A DNA stretch of 64,000 nucleotides, from positions 1,367,952 through 1,431,951 of the forward strand of contig CABJAC010000001.1 of the NCBI GenBank assembly GCA_902363455.1. The letters are read 5' to 3'. The notes below the pieces were generated by a model. It did no database searches. It was not told the DNA's origin and saw only the letters and a program-made list of their open reading frames with translations. The translations under genes and the position numbers were made by a program. Within the stretch, counting starts at the first letter, position 1, and each line of letters opens with the position of its first letter. This stretch comes from Caryophanales bacterium. Its GTDB lineage: Bacteria; Bacillota; Bacilli; Exiguobacteriales; Exiguobacteriaceae. Of the stretch, positions 27,322-34,860 are shown one piece after another.

Positions 27322-27927
27322 ATGACGACAACGGAATTTTACCAGCACTTACCGGTCCTTGAGACCAAACGATTGATCCTGCGGCCGCTTCAAGCAAGCG
27401 ATCGCAATGACTTATTCGAATATACACAAGACGAGGAAACTGCCCGTTATGTGACCTGGAATGCCAATCAGACGATCGAACAGGCCGAGCAGTTTTTGAA
27501 CTACGTCCTGTCAAACTACGAACAGGGGAAAGAAGCACCGTGGGCGATCGTCTGGAAGGAAACCGGCAAGATGATTGGGACAATCGATTTCATTCATCTG
27601 TTGCTGGATGAGAATAAACAAGCGGAACTCGGTTATGCGTTATCGCGACAATTCTGGGGCAAAGGCATCGTCACGGAAGCGGTCGAATGCGTCATGGCGT
27701 ACGGTTTTGAAGAACTCAAACTCGAACGGATCCAGGCCCGGTGCATGGAAGGCAACATCGGTTCCGCTCGGGTGATGGAAAAAGTCGGCATGACGTACGA
27801 GGGAACGTTGCGCCGGTTGATCTTTATCAAAGAAGCATTCCATGACGTCAAGATGTATTCGATCTTACGTGACGAATACGCCGTATTGCGTCAAGAGTCG
27901 ACACAACAGAAGAAACAACACCAGTAA
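27322..27927 (+). CDS. GNAT family N-acetyltransferase, RimJ type
   Basis: A 201-residue acetyltransferase with the RimJ/RimL layout: LPVLETKRLILRPLQASDRNDLFEYTQ, an acetyl-CoA site in LGYALSRQFWGKGIVTEAVECVMAYGFEELKLERIQARC, and NIGSARVMEKVGMTYEGTLRR. ATG 27322 follows GGGGGAACTGAC; an in-frame extension to 27295 lacks a site. Family knowledge: relatives acetylate ribosomal protein N-termini, but the target is not certain. It is divergent from the zinc-ribbon gene. Confidence 0.9.
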   Translation: MTTTEFYQHLPVLETKRLILRPLQASDRNDLFEYTQDEETARYVTWNANQTIEQAEQFLNYVLSNYEQGKEAPWAIVWKETGKMIGTIDFIHLLLDENKQAELGYALSRQFWGKGIVTEAVECVMAYGFEELKLERIQARCMEGNIGSARVMEKVGMTYEGTLRRLIFIKEAFHDVKMYSILRDEYAVLRQESTQQKKQHQ

Positions 27928-27979
27928 AATAGGTTTGTTTCGAATGATAGATGGTATAACGGATAAAGGGAGAAAAGAT

Positions 27980-28450
27980 ATGTCAGAAATTACTTTCTTG
28001 GCGTCATCGAAACCATTCATTATTATGCGCGATACGTTAGAGTCTGAAAGTCCACTGCATCAGACGAATGAGGAAATCAACGAATTTTGGGTAAGTGAAG
28101 TTACTTTTCCCGAATGGAGAAACTCACTTAAAAAAGTATTCTCTTTACCATATATTTATGAGATTTCAACGATTCAGCACAACCAATTCATACATTATAT
28201 TAAAACGTATTTAGAAGACGGGGACAGCGTGGAGCTCGCCTATTTTTCAAATCAACATGATTTGAGTCATGGAGTAACACGAATTATCGAAACCTCAGAT
28301 CCGATTATTATTAATCTGAAAAGCCTTGTATATCAAGATAGAAGCGGAACATATCAAATGAGTACCCACAACTGGATTGAAGAGTTAAGTCATAAACTGT
28401 ACGTAAACGAGTACAGTGTAACGACAATCATGAAGCCTTTCAACGGTTGA
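27980..28450 (+). CDS. soluble protein of unknown function
   Basis: A 156-residue protein without signal or membrane segments. It is lower in GC than its neighbours and rich in Ile, Ser and Thr (FLASSKPFIIMRDTLESESPLHQTNEEINEFW; SLPYIYEISTIQHNQFIHYIKTYLEDGDSVELAYF). I do not recognise it. AGGGAG lies 9 bases before ATG 27980; an earlier in-frame start at 27842 would overlap the GNAT gene without a ribosome site. The lower GC may point to horizontal acquisition. A terminator follows. Confidence 0.68.
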   Translation: MSEITFLASSKPFIIMRDTLESESPLHQTNEEINEFWVSEVTFPEWRNSLKKVFSLPYIYEISTIQHNQFIHYIKTYLEDGDSVELAYFSNQHDLSHGVTRIIETSDPIIINLKSLVYQDRSGTYQMSTHNWIEELSHKLYVNEYSVTTIMKPFNG

Positions 28451-28460
28451 CTACAGATGG

Positions 28461-28506
28461 AAATAAGCTCTCCTAACCGATTTAATGGTTTGGAGAGCTT
28501 ATTTTA
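28461..28506. terminator. Terminator between convergent genes
   Basis: AAATAAGCTCTCC pairs with GGAGAGCTTATTT, extended by AACC/GGTT inside. T residues follow the stem on the plus strand and T residues also follow on the minus strand, so it can serve both the unknown gene and the nitrilase-like gene. Confidence 0.8.
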
Positions 28507-28507
28507 A

Positions 28508-29170
28508 TTAAATCGTCTGTTCAACGGATGAAGCATCTACGAATTCAACCGTATGCGTCACCGTATCAAGAATCCGTGTCCGCGGATCATCTTTTGAGAG
28601 GAAGATTGCTTCACCGGTTTCGTCAAACGCAAATGCCGTCGGAATTGAGAATCCACAGTTTCGATAAGACCCGTCGGCGTGGCTCGTTCCGATAAACAGC
28701 GCCGATTGCTGGCAACTGACTTTTTGAGCTTCCCCCGACCATTCCGTATATTGTTCTTCGCTGAACATTCCGACGCCGATCGGATTAAAAATAATATCAA
28801 CCGTGTCATTCTTCAGACCATCATGTCCGAGAAAAACCTCGCGGCAGAGGAGATAACCGACCGATTGTCCGTCAATGACGGCAGTCGACGGTGTATAGAG
28901 CGGACCGGCTTCCGGTGTCTTGGCCCGATCGAGCCGGACATCTCCCTGCTCATTGATGACAAGTGCTCGATCCAACCGGTCCGCGTCCCGGTAACCGGTG
29001 ACGATGATGGTCGCATACTGTTTGGCGAGTTGACAAAGCGTCTCAAGATCCGTGTGTCGGCAATAGCCTTCCGGATACAACAGCAGATCGATGTCAGCAT
29101 GAGCAGCAATCTCACGTCGTAATTGTTCGAGTTGTGTTTCCTGTTTCGGCTGTCCGATTAAAACTTTCAT
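28508..29170 (-). CDS. carbon-nitrogen hydrolase (nitrilase superfamily)
   Basis: A 220-residue enzyme with the superfamily triad: Glu in DLLLYPEGYC (about residue 34), Lys in RLDRAKTPEAG (about residue 83) and the nucleophile Cys in GYLLCREVFLG (about residue 109). It is shorter than typical omega-amidases and nitrilases. Family knowledge: members hydrolyse amides or carbamoyl groups; the substrate is not readable. AAAGGA lies upstream of the ATG. Confidence 0.82.
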   Translation of the reverse strand: MKVLIGQPKQETQLEQLRREIAAHADIDLLLYPEGYCRHTDLETLCQLAKQYATIIVTGYRDADRLDRALVINEQGDVRLDRAKTPEAGPLYTPSTAVIDGQSVGYLLCREVFLGHDGLKNDTVDIIFNPIGVGMFSEEQYTEWSGEAQKVSCQQSALFIGTSHADGSYRNCGFSIPTAFAFDETGEAIFLSKDDPRTRILDTVTHTVEFVDASSVEQTI

Positions 29171-29201
29171 GTATGCACGTCCTTTGTATGTAGTGGAAGG
29201 A

Positions 29202-29432
29202 TTAAGAAATCCATTCGGTCGTCTGGTCTTCTTGAAAATAATGCCTCTTGTCTAGTCGCAAAATACTATGGATCAGCACGATACTCAGTCCGGCAAGAAG
29301 CACGGCTTCAACGAAGATACTGAAGCGAAGCGGGAACACATCGCCTGTAAAAACGACCGCTAGAATAAACAGGATGTGTACAACACTTTGACCAAGACCA
29401 TGCAGGCTCGTGAAGAGGCCGACATTGCACCC
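29202..29432 (-). pseudogene. C-terminal remnant of a membrane protein
   Basis: On the minus strand an open frame of about 76 codons encodes SLHGLGQSVVHILFILAVVFTGDVFPLRFSIFVEAVLLAGLSIVLIHSILRLDKRHYF, two membrane helices followed by a basic-acidic tail, ending at TAA 29202-29204. The frame is closed upstream by TAG at 29433-29435 and has no plausible start codon or ribosome site before the helices. It looks like the C-terminal end of a larger membrane protein whose N-terminal part has been deleted. No gene of this family remains next to it. Confidence 0.55.
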
Positions 29433-29498
29433 CTATGAACCATTTATTACCATTAATTATACGAAGATATGATTGATTATGCACTTCTTATTTTGCGT

Positions 29499-29984
29499 TC
29501 AATCCTGTTCTTTTTGAAAGGTGGTCTGATACTTTTTCAAAAGAGTCTGTAAAACGGAACTGACGGCGCTCAAAGTGACGGGAATTAAAATCAAAACAAA
29601 TGCGAGTGGAACGATACCGGGTGCGTCATCTTGATCAGCAATTACGAATAAGACTGGAAACAAACCAATGGTAATGATACTGATGACATTAAAACACCGT
29701 TGAATGATTTGAAAAGAGGGGACGAGGACCGTATGTGCCAAAGCATTATTTTTTAAGACACGAATGATTTTTAATCCGTGGAGCAACGCAATCGTCGTCG
29801 GAATCCAGGCCAAAAGACCCGCGAATAAAATCAAGTAACCCGGTTTATCCGTCAATAAATGGAACGTAAAACCGGACTGAATGCCGGTTGCCAAAACGGA
29901 GATTGCAATTCCGGCCAAACCGCATAGACTGATGATGCTGGTGATGACGATCGCCTGTAAATAGATTAATTTCCAACGGTACAT
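29499..29984 (-). CDS. four-helix membrane protein, DUF2975-like
   Basis: A 161-residue protein with four hydrophobic segments: an N-terminal pair (AIVITSIISLCGLAGIAISVLATG; YLILFAGLLAWIPTTIALLHGL) and a C-terminal pair (VISIITIGLFPVLFVIAD; GIVPLAFVLILIPVTLSAV). The arrangement and the loop KIIRVLKNNALA resemble the DUF2975 family, whose members in Bacillus are often encoded with a small XRE regulator; none is adjacent here. ATG 29984 is preferred over 30002 because AAGGCGGGG lies just upstream of it. Confidence 0.68.
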   Translation of the reverse strand: MYRWKLIYLQAIVITSIISLCGLAGIAISVLATGIQSGFTFHLLTDKPGYLILFAGLLAWIPTTIALLHGLKIIRVLKNNALAHTVLVPSFQIIQRCFNVISIITIGLFPVLFVIADQDDAPGIVPLAFVLILIPVTLSAVSSVLQTLLKKYQTTFQKEQD

Positions 29985-30185
29985 CCAACCCCGCCTTTCC
30001 ATGCAGATACATTCAGTATAATACAGATGGTTTATCGTTTTAAGAAAATACAGGAAACAGGTTCAGAATATTCTTTTGTTTAATTCAAAGCAAAGTACTC
30101 GGAATTAAATCGAAAATATGTTATGCTATAAATAAGAAAAGTAAGGAAGTAAGGAAAATCAGAAAAAGAAAGAAGGAAGTTCGGA

Positions 30186-30404
30186 ATGGAGCTATCCAAG
30201 TTGACGTCCAAGGGACAGATTACGATCCCGAAAAAAATCAGACAAGCGTTACAGGTAGAGGAAGGAGATCGCGTTGCATTCATCGAGGAAGACGGGTTTG
30301 TCATCATGGCGAAAGCGGATTTAAAACAGCTGCATGACCTTCAGGATATATTGAGTGACGAAAAATTCAAGTCGCTCATCCAAAAAGCCAATCATCATCT
30401 ATAA
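30186..30404 (+). CDS. AbrB/SpoVT-AbrB-type DNA-binding protein
   Basis: A 72-residue protein. The first 45 residues (LSKLTSKGQITIPKKIRQALQVEEGDRVAFIEEDGFVIM) form the swapped-hairpin AbrB fold, and the rest is a short helical tail. Family knowledge: such proteins are transition-state regulators or antitoxins. No toxin gene is adjacent; the next gene is khtT, 36 bases downstream, so it may regulate potassium/proton antiport. GAAGGAAG lies upstream of the ATG. Confidence 0.87.
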   Translation: MELSKLTSKGQITIPKKIRQALQVEEGDRVAFIEEDGFVIMAKADLKQLHDLQDILSDEKFKSLIQKANHHL

Positions 30405-30440
30405 ACCAATCGATTGACTAATTTAAAGGAGGAACTACAG

Positions 30441-30941
30441 ATGGATATGCGTGAAGTGGATTTACCAGGAATCGGACGGAAGTTCGAAGGCATCACAACT
30501 CGAGGAGATAAGGTGGTCGTCATCGTCCATGACGACGGTCGCCGGGAAATGCACCATTATGACGACGACGATTTTGATGAGAGCATCTCGAGCGTGACGT
30601 TTAACGACGCCGAAGCCCGTCAGATGGCCGGTATTTTAGGGGGCCTTGCGTACAAACCGAAAGATCTTGAAAAAATTGAACTGGCGTTTGACGATCTCGT
30701 CATCGAATGGTTCAAGATCGGGCAAGATTCCGCCGTCAACAACCGGACGATCGGTGAGCTTGATGTTCGCAATCAGTATGACATCTCGATCATCGCTGTT
30801 CTGAAACACGATAAATCAAAATCGTTGAATCCGGGACCGGATACACGTCTTGAAGCAGGCGATACGATCGTCTTGTCCGGTGAACGTCAACATATCCGCC
30901 ATATCACGAAAGCCCTATTCTCCATCGAAGGAGGCGGATAA
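30441..30941 (+). CDS. khtT: KhtT regulatory subunit of K+/H+ antiporter
   Basis: A 166-residue protein resembling Bacillus KhtT. The N-terminal part (LPGIGRKFEGITTRGDKVVVIVHDDGRREMHHYDDDDFDE) is the KhtT-specific domain and the last 80 residues form an RCK_C/TrkA-C domain (DVRNQYDISIIAVLKHDKSKSLNPGPDTRLEAGDTIVLSGERQHI). Family knowledge: KhtT controls the antiporter KhtU and responds to pH and c-di-AMP. AAGGAGG lies 9 bases before ATG 30441; earlier in-frame codons overlap that site. The stop is 3 bases from the start of khtU. Confidence 0.9.
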   Translation: MDMREVDLPGIGRKFEGITTRGDKVVVIVHDDGRREMHHYDDDDFDESISSVTFNDAEARQMAGILGGLAYKPKDLEKIELAFDDLVIEWFKIGQDSAVNNRTIGELDVRNQYDISIIAVLKHDKSKSLNPGPDTRLEAGDTIVLSGERQHIRHITKALFSIEGGG

Positions 30942-30944
30942 TAG

Positions 30945-32165
30945 ATGGATCATTTAATATTTGAAGTTGGTACCGCGCTTATCTTAGTGGCGATCGCAGC
31001 ATTGCTTGCGAATAAATTGAATTTTTCGATCATTCCGTTTTTAATCATTTTAGGAATGATCGTAGGGCCGCACGCTCCGACAATCGGGATACTAGACTTC
31101 AAGTTCATTGAAAGTGCAGAGTTCATCAGTTTTCTCGGACGAATTGGCGTCCTGTTCCTCTTGTTTTATCTCGGATTGGAATTTTCGATCGGCAAGTTGA
31201 TCCGGTCGGGTAAATCGATCGTCACGAGCGGAACGATTTATCTCTCGATCAACTTTACCGGTGGTCTACTGTACGGCTTCATCGCCGGATTCCCACTCTA
31301 TGAAGTGTTGATCATCGCCGGAATCATCACGATCTCATCCAGTGCCATCGTCGCGAAAGTCCTGGTCGATTTGCGACGGACCGGGAACACGGAAACGGAA
31401 TTGATTCTCGGTATCATCATGTTCGAGGACATCTTCCTCGCCGTCTACCTGTCCGTCTTATCAGGACTCCTGCTTGGCGGTGGAACGACGTTACTCGGCT
31501 CGTTAACCTCGATTCTGATTGCCCTCGGATACATGCTGTTGTTCTTCATCATCGCCCGCAAAGCGACACCACTTCTGAATCGGATGTTGAAGATCGCCTC
31601 GGACGAAGTCTTTATCATCGTCGTCTTTGCGTCACTGTTCTTCGTTGCCGGTTTCTCGGAAACGATTCACGTCGCGGAAGCGATTGGCGCCTTACTGCTC
31701 GGACTGGTCTTTTCGGAAACGGATCAAGGCGAACGGATTGAACATCTTGTCGTCCCGTTCCGCGATTTCTTTGGTGCGATCTTCTTCTTCAGCTTCGGAC
31801 TGAGCATTGATCCGACGATGCTGCTCGATGCCGTGTGGCTCGCACTTGGTGCCGTCGTCATCACGATTGTCGGGAACTATGTCGCCGGAATGATTGCCGG
31901 ACGCAGAGCCGGACTGTCACACAAAGCTTCATCGAACATCGGTCTGACAATCGTCTCCCGTGGTGAGTTTTCAATCATCGTCGCGAATCTTGGGATCGCC
32001 GGCGGACTGATGGACATCCTGTCGCCGTTCTCCGCCTTGTACGTCTTGATTTTGGCAATCCTCGGACCACTGATGACGAAAGAATCCAAACGGATTTACA
32101 ACTTCATGAACGGGATCTTTAAATGGACGGAACCGAAACCGAAAAAGACAAAACCAAAAGCATGA
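30945..32165 (+). CDS. khtU: KhtU K+/H+ antiporter, CPA2 family
   Basis: A 406-residue membrane protein with about 12 hydrophobic segments of the CPA2 type. Notable blocks are FIESAEFISFLGRIGVLFLLFYLGLEFSIGKL and TISSSAIVAKVLVDLRRTGNTETELILGIIMFEDIFLAVYLSVL, with the conserved E-D in the middle of the latter. It lacks the C-terminal RCK domain of KefB/C, consistent with regulation by the separate KhtT encoded just upstream. Family knowledge: exchange of cytoplasmic K+ for H+ at alkaline pH or high K+. The starts of both genes are close, so they form one transcript, possibly with the AbrB-like gene. Confidence 0.9.
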   Translation: MDHLIFEVGTALILVAIAALLANKLNFSIIPFLIILGMIVGPHAPTIGILDFKFIESAEFISFLGRIGVLFLLFYLGLEFSIGKLIRSGKSIVTSGTIYLSINFTGGLLYGFIAGFPLYEVLIIAGIITISSSAIVAKVLVDLRRTGNTETELILGIIMFEDIFLAVYLSVLSGLLLGGGTTLLGSLTSILIALGYMLLFFIIARKATPLLNRMLKIASDEVFIIVVFASLFFVAGFSETIHVAEAIGALLLGLVFSETDQGERIEHLVVPFRDFFGAIFFFSFGLSIDPTMLLDAVWLALGAVVITIVGNYVAGMIAGRRAGLSHKASSNIGLTIVSRGEFSIIVANLGIAGGLMDILSPFSALYVLILAILGPLMTKESKRIYNFMNGIFKWTEPKPKKTKPKA

Positions 32166-32266
32166 TGGCTAGCAGGTGTCAGGTAAAACGGACAGGCATC
32201 AAGCAGGCTTTCGGGGCTCCACTGTCGTATTCCTTTAAGTAACCAATCTGTACGAGGAGGGATACA

Positions 32267-33190
32267 ATGAAAGCCGTCATTTGTACTGCCTATGGTCCGC
32301 CGGATGTATTGAAATTGCAAGAGGTCGAACAGCCTGTCCCGAAAGCCTCTGATCTGCTGATTCAGGTACATGCTTCCGCCGTGCACTCCGGGGACCGGCG
32401 TCTGCGGGCGCTCGACGTCCCGGCAGCCGGAAAGCTCCCGATGCGTCTCGTCGTCGGATGGAACGCACCGAGACAGCCGATTTTAGGAGTCGTTTTAGCC
32501 GGTGAAGTCGTCGCGACGGGTCACCGTGTAAAAAACTTCAAGGTCGGCGATCGGGTCTACGCCCTGACCGGAATGCGTTTTGGCGGGTATGCCGAATATG
32601 CCTGTATCAAGGAAAACAAGTGTGTCCAGCAGATGCCGCATAACGCAAGCTTTGCAGAAGCAGCCAGTCTTCCGTTTGGCGGAACGACCGTCCTGCATTT
32701 TTTCCGGAAACTGAACCTCGAGCAGGCGAAGTCGATCTTGATCTACGGGGCGTCCGGAGCCGTCGGTTCAATTGCCGTCCAGATTGCGAAACAATATGGT
32801 CTTCACGTGACAGCCGTCTGCAGCGGGCGGAATGCGCAATTGGTCAAACGGCTTGGCGCGGATGTCGTCGTCGACTATACGACAGATGGTTACGACACTG
32901 AACTGACAACGTATGACGCGGTATTTGATGCGTCCGGGAAGGTGGAGAAACGGACAGCGCGGCAGCATGTCAAGGCGGACGGAGCGTTTCGTTCAGTCGC
33001 CGGCCAAGGTGTCGCCCGGGCGCTGAAGGACGATTTAATCCTGCTGAATGAGTGGTTTGAAGCAGGGAAAATCCAAGCGGTCATCGATACGGTGTATCCG
33101 CTTGAGGAGATTGTCGCCGCTCACCGTTACGTCGATTCCGGACAGAAGCACGGCAATGTCATTGTGTCGGTTGTCGACGATCATGACTGA
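32267..33190 (+). CDS. zinc-independent MDR-family NAD(P)-dependent oxidoreductase (quinone oxidoreductase-like)
   Basis: A 307-residue MDR enzyme with an N-terminal GroES-like fold (MKAVICTAYGPPDVLKLQEVEQPVPKASDLLIQVHASAVHSGD) and a nucleotide site ILIYGASGAVGSIAVQIAKQYGLHVTAV (about residues 156-183). The cluster of zinc cysteines of alcohol dehydrogenases is absent, so a quinone or enone reductase role is more likely. GAGGAGG precedes the ATG. The NADP preference and substrate are not certain. Confidence 0.88.
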   Translation: MKAVICTAYGPPDVLKLQEVEQPVPKASDLLIQVHASAVHSGDRRLRALDVPAAGKLPMRLVVGWNAPRQPILGVVLAGEVVATGHRVKNFKVGDRVYALTGMRFGGYAEYACIKENKCVQQMPHNASFAEAASLPFGGTTVLHFFRKLNLEQAKSILIYGASGAVGSIAVQIAKQYGLHVTAVCSGRNAQLVKRLGADVVVDYTTDGYDTELTTYDAVFDASGKVEKRTARQHVKADGAFRSVAGQGVARALKDDLILLNEWFEAGKIQAVIDTVYPLEEIVAAHRYVDSGQKHGNVIVSVVDDHD

Positions 33191-33217
33191 ACGGATAAAA
33201 TGAAATACCGTTTTCAA

Positions 33218-33274
33218 GAAAAAACCTTTGAATACATGCATGAATCAACTGCATCGTTTCAAAGGTTTTTTTTC
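33218..33274. terminator. Terminator between convergent genes
   Basis: AAAAACCTTTGAA pairs with TTCAAAGGTTTTT across an approximately 27-base loop that contains its own TGCAT/ATGCA symmetry. It separates the oxidoreductase gene from the dihydrofolate reductase-like gene. Confidence 0.8.
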
Positions 33275-33285
33275 TGTCTGGCAGG

Positions 33286-33807
33286 TCATTTCAAGACGTC
33301 ATACGTTGCCATGATAAATTGTCCGGATGGACGGCAACCGGTCAGCCGGAAGCGGGTCTCAAGCGTCCCTTCCGGAAACAGCGGGATTCCACTGCCGAGG
33401 ACGACCGGGGCGATCGCCAATTCGAGTTGATCAATCAGTTGCAATCGTAACGCTTCTTGAATCAATTCACCGCCGCCGACGAGCCAAATCTTACCGTCAA
33501 TCGTTGGACCGATCCGATTGATTAAGGCATCGAGCGGTTCATTCGTGTATATTGCGTGTTCCGACTGTTTGTCCGGTTGCCGGGTCAAGACGTAGTTGTC
33601 GATGCTTGGGTATGGATACTCTTCGCTCAGCACCAAGACTTCGTCAAACGTCTTTCGGCCCATGATGACGGCGCCGACGTCTTCCATGAACGTCGCGTAC
33701 CCATTGTCACCGTCGCCTTCGACGGCAAACAGCCAATCGAGCGAATCGTTTGAACGGGCGATTTTTCCATCTAAACTGCAGGCGATATATAAAACGGTTT
33801 TTGTCAT
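33286..33807 (-). CDS. dihydrofolate reductase-like (RibD C-terminal domain) protein
   Basis: A 173-residue protein of the RibD-C/DHFR superfamily, as in Bacillus YyaP/YwjB. Features are YIACSLDGKIARSNDSLDWL at the start, VGAVIMGRKTFDEVL and the nucleotide-site WLVGGGELIQEALRLQLIDQL. Family knowledge: NADPH-dependent reduction of a pterin-like or riboflavin-precursor substrate; no physiological role is known for these stand-alone proteins. AGGAGG is followed by two ATG codons; the second (33807) has the better spacing. It is divergent from a WYL regulator with 83 bases between. Confidence 0.85.
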   Translation of the reverse strand: MTKTVLYIACSLDGKIARSNDSLDWLFAVEGDGDNGYATFMEDVGAVIMGRKTFDEVLVLSEEYPYPSIDNYVLTRQPDKQSEHAIYTNEPLDALINRIGPTIDGKIWLVGGGELIQEALRLQLIDQLELAIAPVVLGSGIPLFPEGTLETRFRLTGCRPSGQFIMATYDVLK

Positions 33808-33890
33808 CATAACTCCTCCTGTTGTTTGTTCTACACTTAGTCTACGGTATAATCATGACAAAAGATGTCGTAATTAAAGAGGGGTTTTTT

Positions 33891-34778
33891 ATGAAAAGTC
33901 GTCATTTAAAAGTCATGCGTCTGCTGAACCGGCAACAACTGCTGACGGCACGGGAACTGGCGGACGCCTGCGGGGTTTCCTTGCGGACGATCCAGCGTGA
34001 TTTGCTCGAACTCGAAGCGAACGGGTACCCGATTTACAGTGAACGGGGAGCAGCCGGCGGGTACCGTGTCCTGCCGAACCGGTTGTTGCCGCCGCTGGCC
34101 TTACGGGAACAGGAAGCCATCACGCTGTTTTTGATGCTCGATTGGGTCGGACAGATTCCCGACCTGCCGTTTGGTGCGTTGCGGGGCAATCTTGCCGAGT
34201 GGTATCTACACGAACTGCCGTCCGATCTCGAAGCCAAGATGGACCGCTTAAAAGGACGGGTTCGCTTTGCACGACCGGATACACCACCGTCTCCTTTGAC
34301 GCGTGACTTGTTGCGTTTGATGGAAGCGGAAGTCAAAGGCGAAATCACGTACGAGACGACAAGCGGTCGGCGGACAATCCTAATCGATCCGATCGGTTTG
34401 ACGTTTGATCGCAACCGCTGGTACCTGCTCGCGCAGACAGACCGTGGACTGCGCCAGTACCGGGTCGACCGGGTGGAACACGTGCAACAGACGACCCTAT
34501 CGTCAGACCGAATGACGTTCGAAGAGGCCGACCAACACGGACAGGCGGGGGAACAGGTGACGGTCCGCTTGGAATTGACAACGCTCGGAGAACGGTTGCT
34601 CGAAGGAATCCTGCCGCTGAACGAACAACGCACATGGTCCGTTCCCGTTGCTGAATTACCGTTTCTCGGCCGGCAATTGTTTGGACTCGGTCGGGAGGTC
34701 AAGGTGCTGGAACCAGCGTCACTGATCGACGATCTTCAATCCCAAGCGCGCGCGTTGCTTGCGGCATATGACGATTGA
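33891..34778 (+). CDS. YafY-type HTH/WYL-domain transcriptional regulator
   Basis: A 295-residue regulator. The N-terminal HTH is DeoR-like (LLNRQQLLTARELADACGVSLRTIQRDLLELEANGYPIYSERGAAGGYRV), and the C-terminal half carries a WYL domain (ITYETTSGRRTILIDPIGLTFDRNRWYLLAQTDRGLRQYRVDRVEHV). Family knowledge: WYL domains bind nucleic acids or ligands and control, among others, DNA-damage and redox responses. ATG 33891 lies 6 bases after GAGGGG; the earlier in-frame start at 33822 has no site. The target may be the divergent RibD-like gene. Confidence 0.88.
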   Translation: MKSRHLKVMRLLNRQQLLTARELADACGVSLRTIQRDLLELEANGYPIYSERGAAGGYRVLPNRLLPPLALREQEAITLFLMLDWVGQIPDLPFGALRGNLAEWYLHELPSDLEAKMDRLKGRVRFARPDTPPSPLTRDLLRLMEAEVKGEITYETTSGRRTILIDPIGLTFDRNRWYLLAQTDRGLRQYRVDRVEHVQQTTLSSDRMTFEEADQHGQAGEQVTVRLELTTLGERLLEGILPLNEQRTWSVPVAELPFLGRQLFGLGREVKVLEPASLIDDLQSQARALLAAYDD

Positions 34779-34860
34779 AAAGGGGAGAATCCCCTAAGTC
34801 AGTGAGAAATTATGTTACGATATAACCAGAGAAACAGTGAAAGAATGGAAGGGGTTTTCT

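Noticed and set aside
27260-27583. 107-residue open frame opposite the GNAT gene
   Set aside because: It lies wholly across the zinc-ribbon promoter and a GNAT gene that has clear motifs. Low-complexity Ser/Arg composition is typical of a shadow frame.
34034-34702. 222-residue open frame opposite the WYL regulator
   Set aside because: Antisense shadow, Ser/Arg-rich, no ribosome site. The regulator has HTH and WYL motifs.
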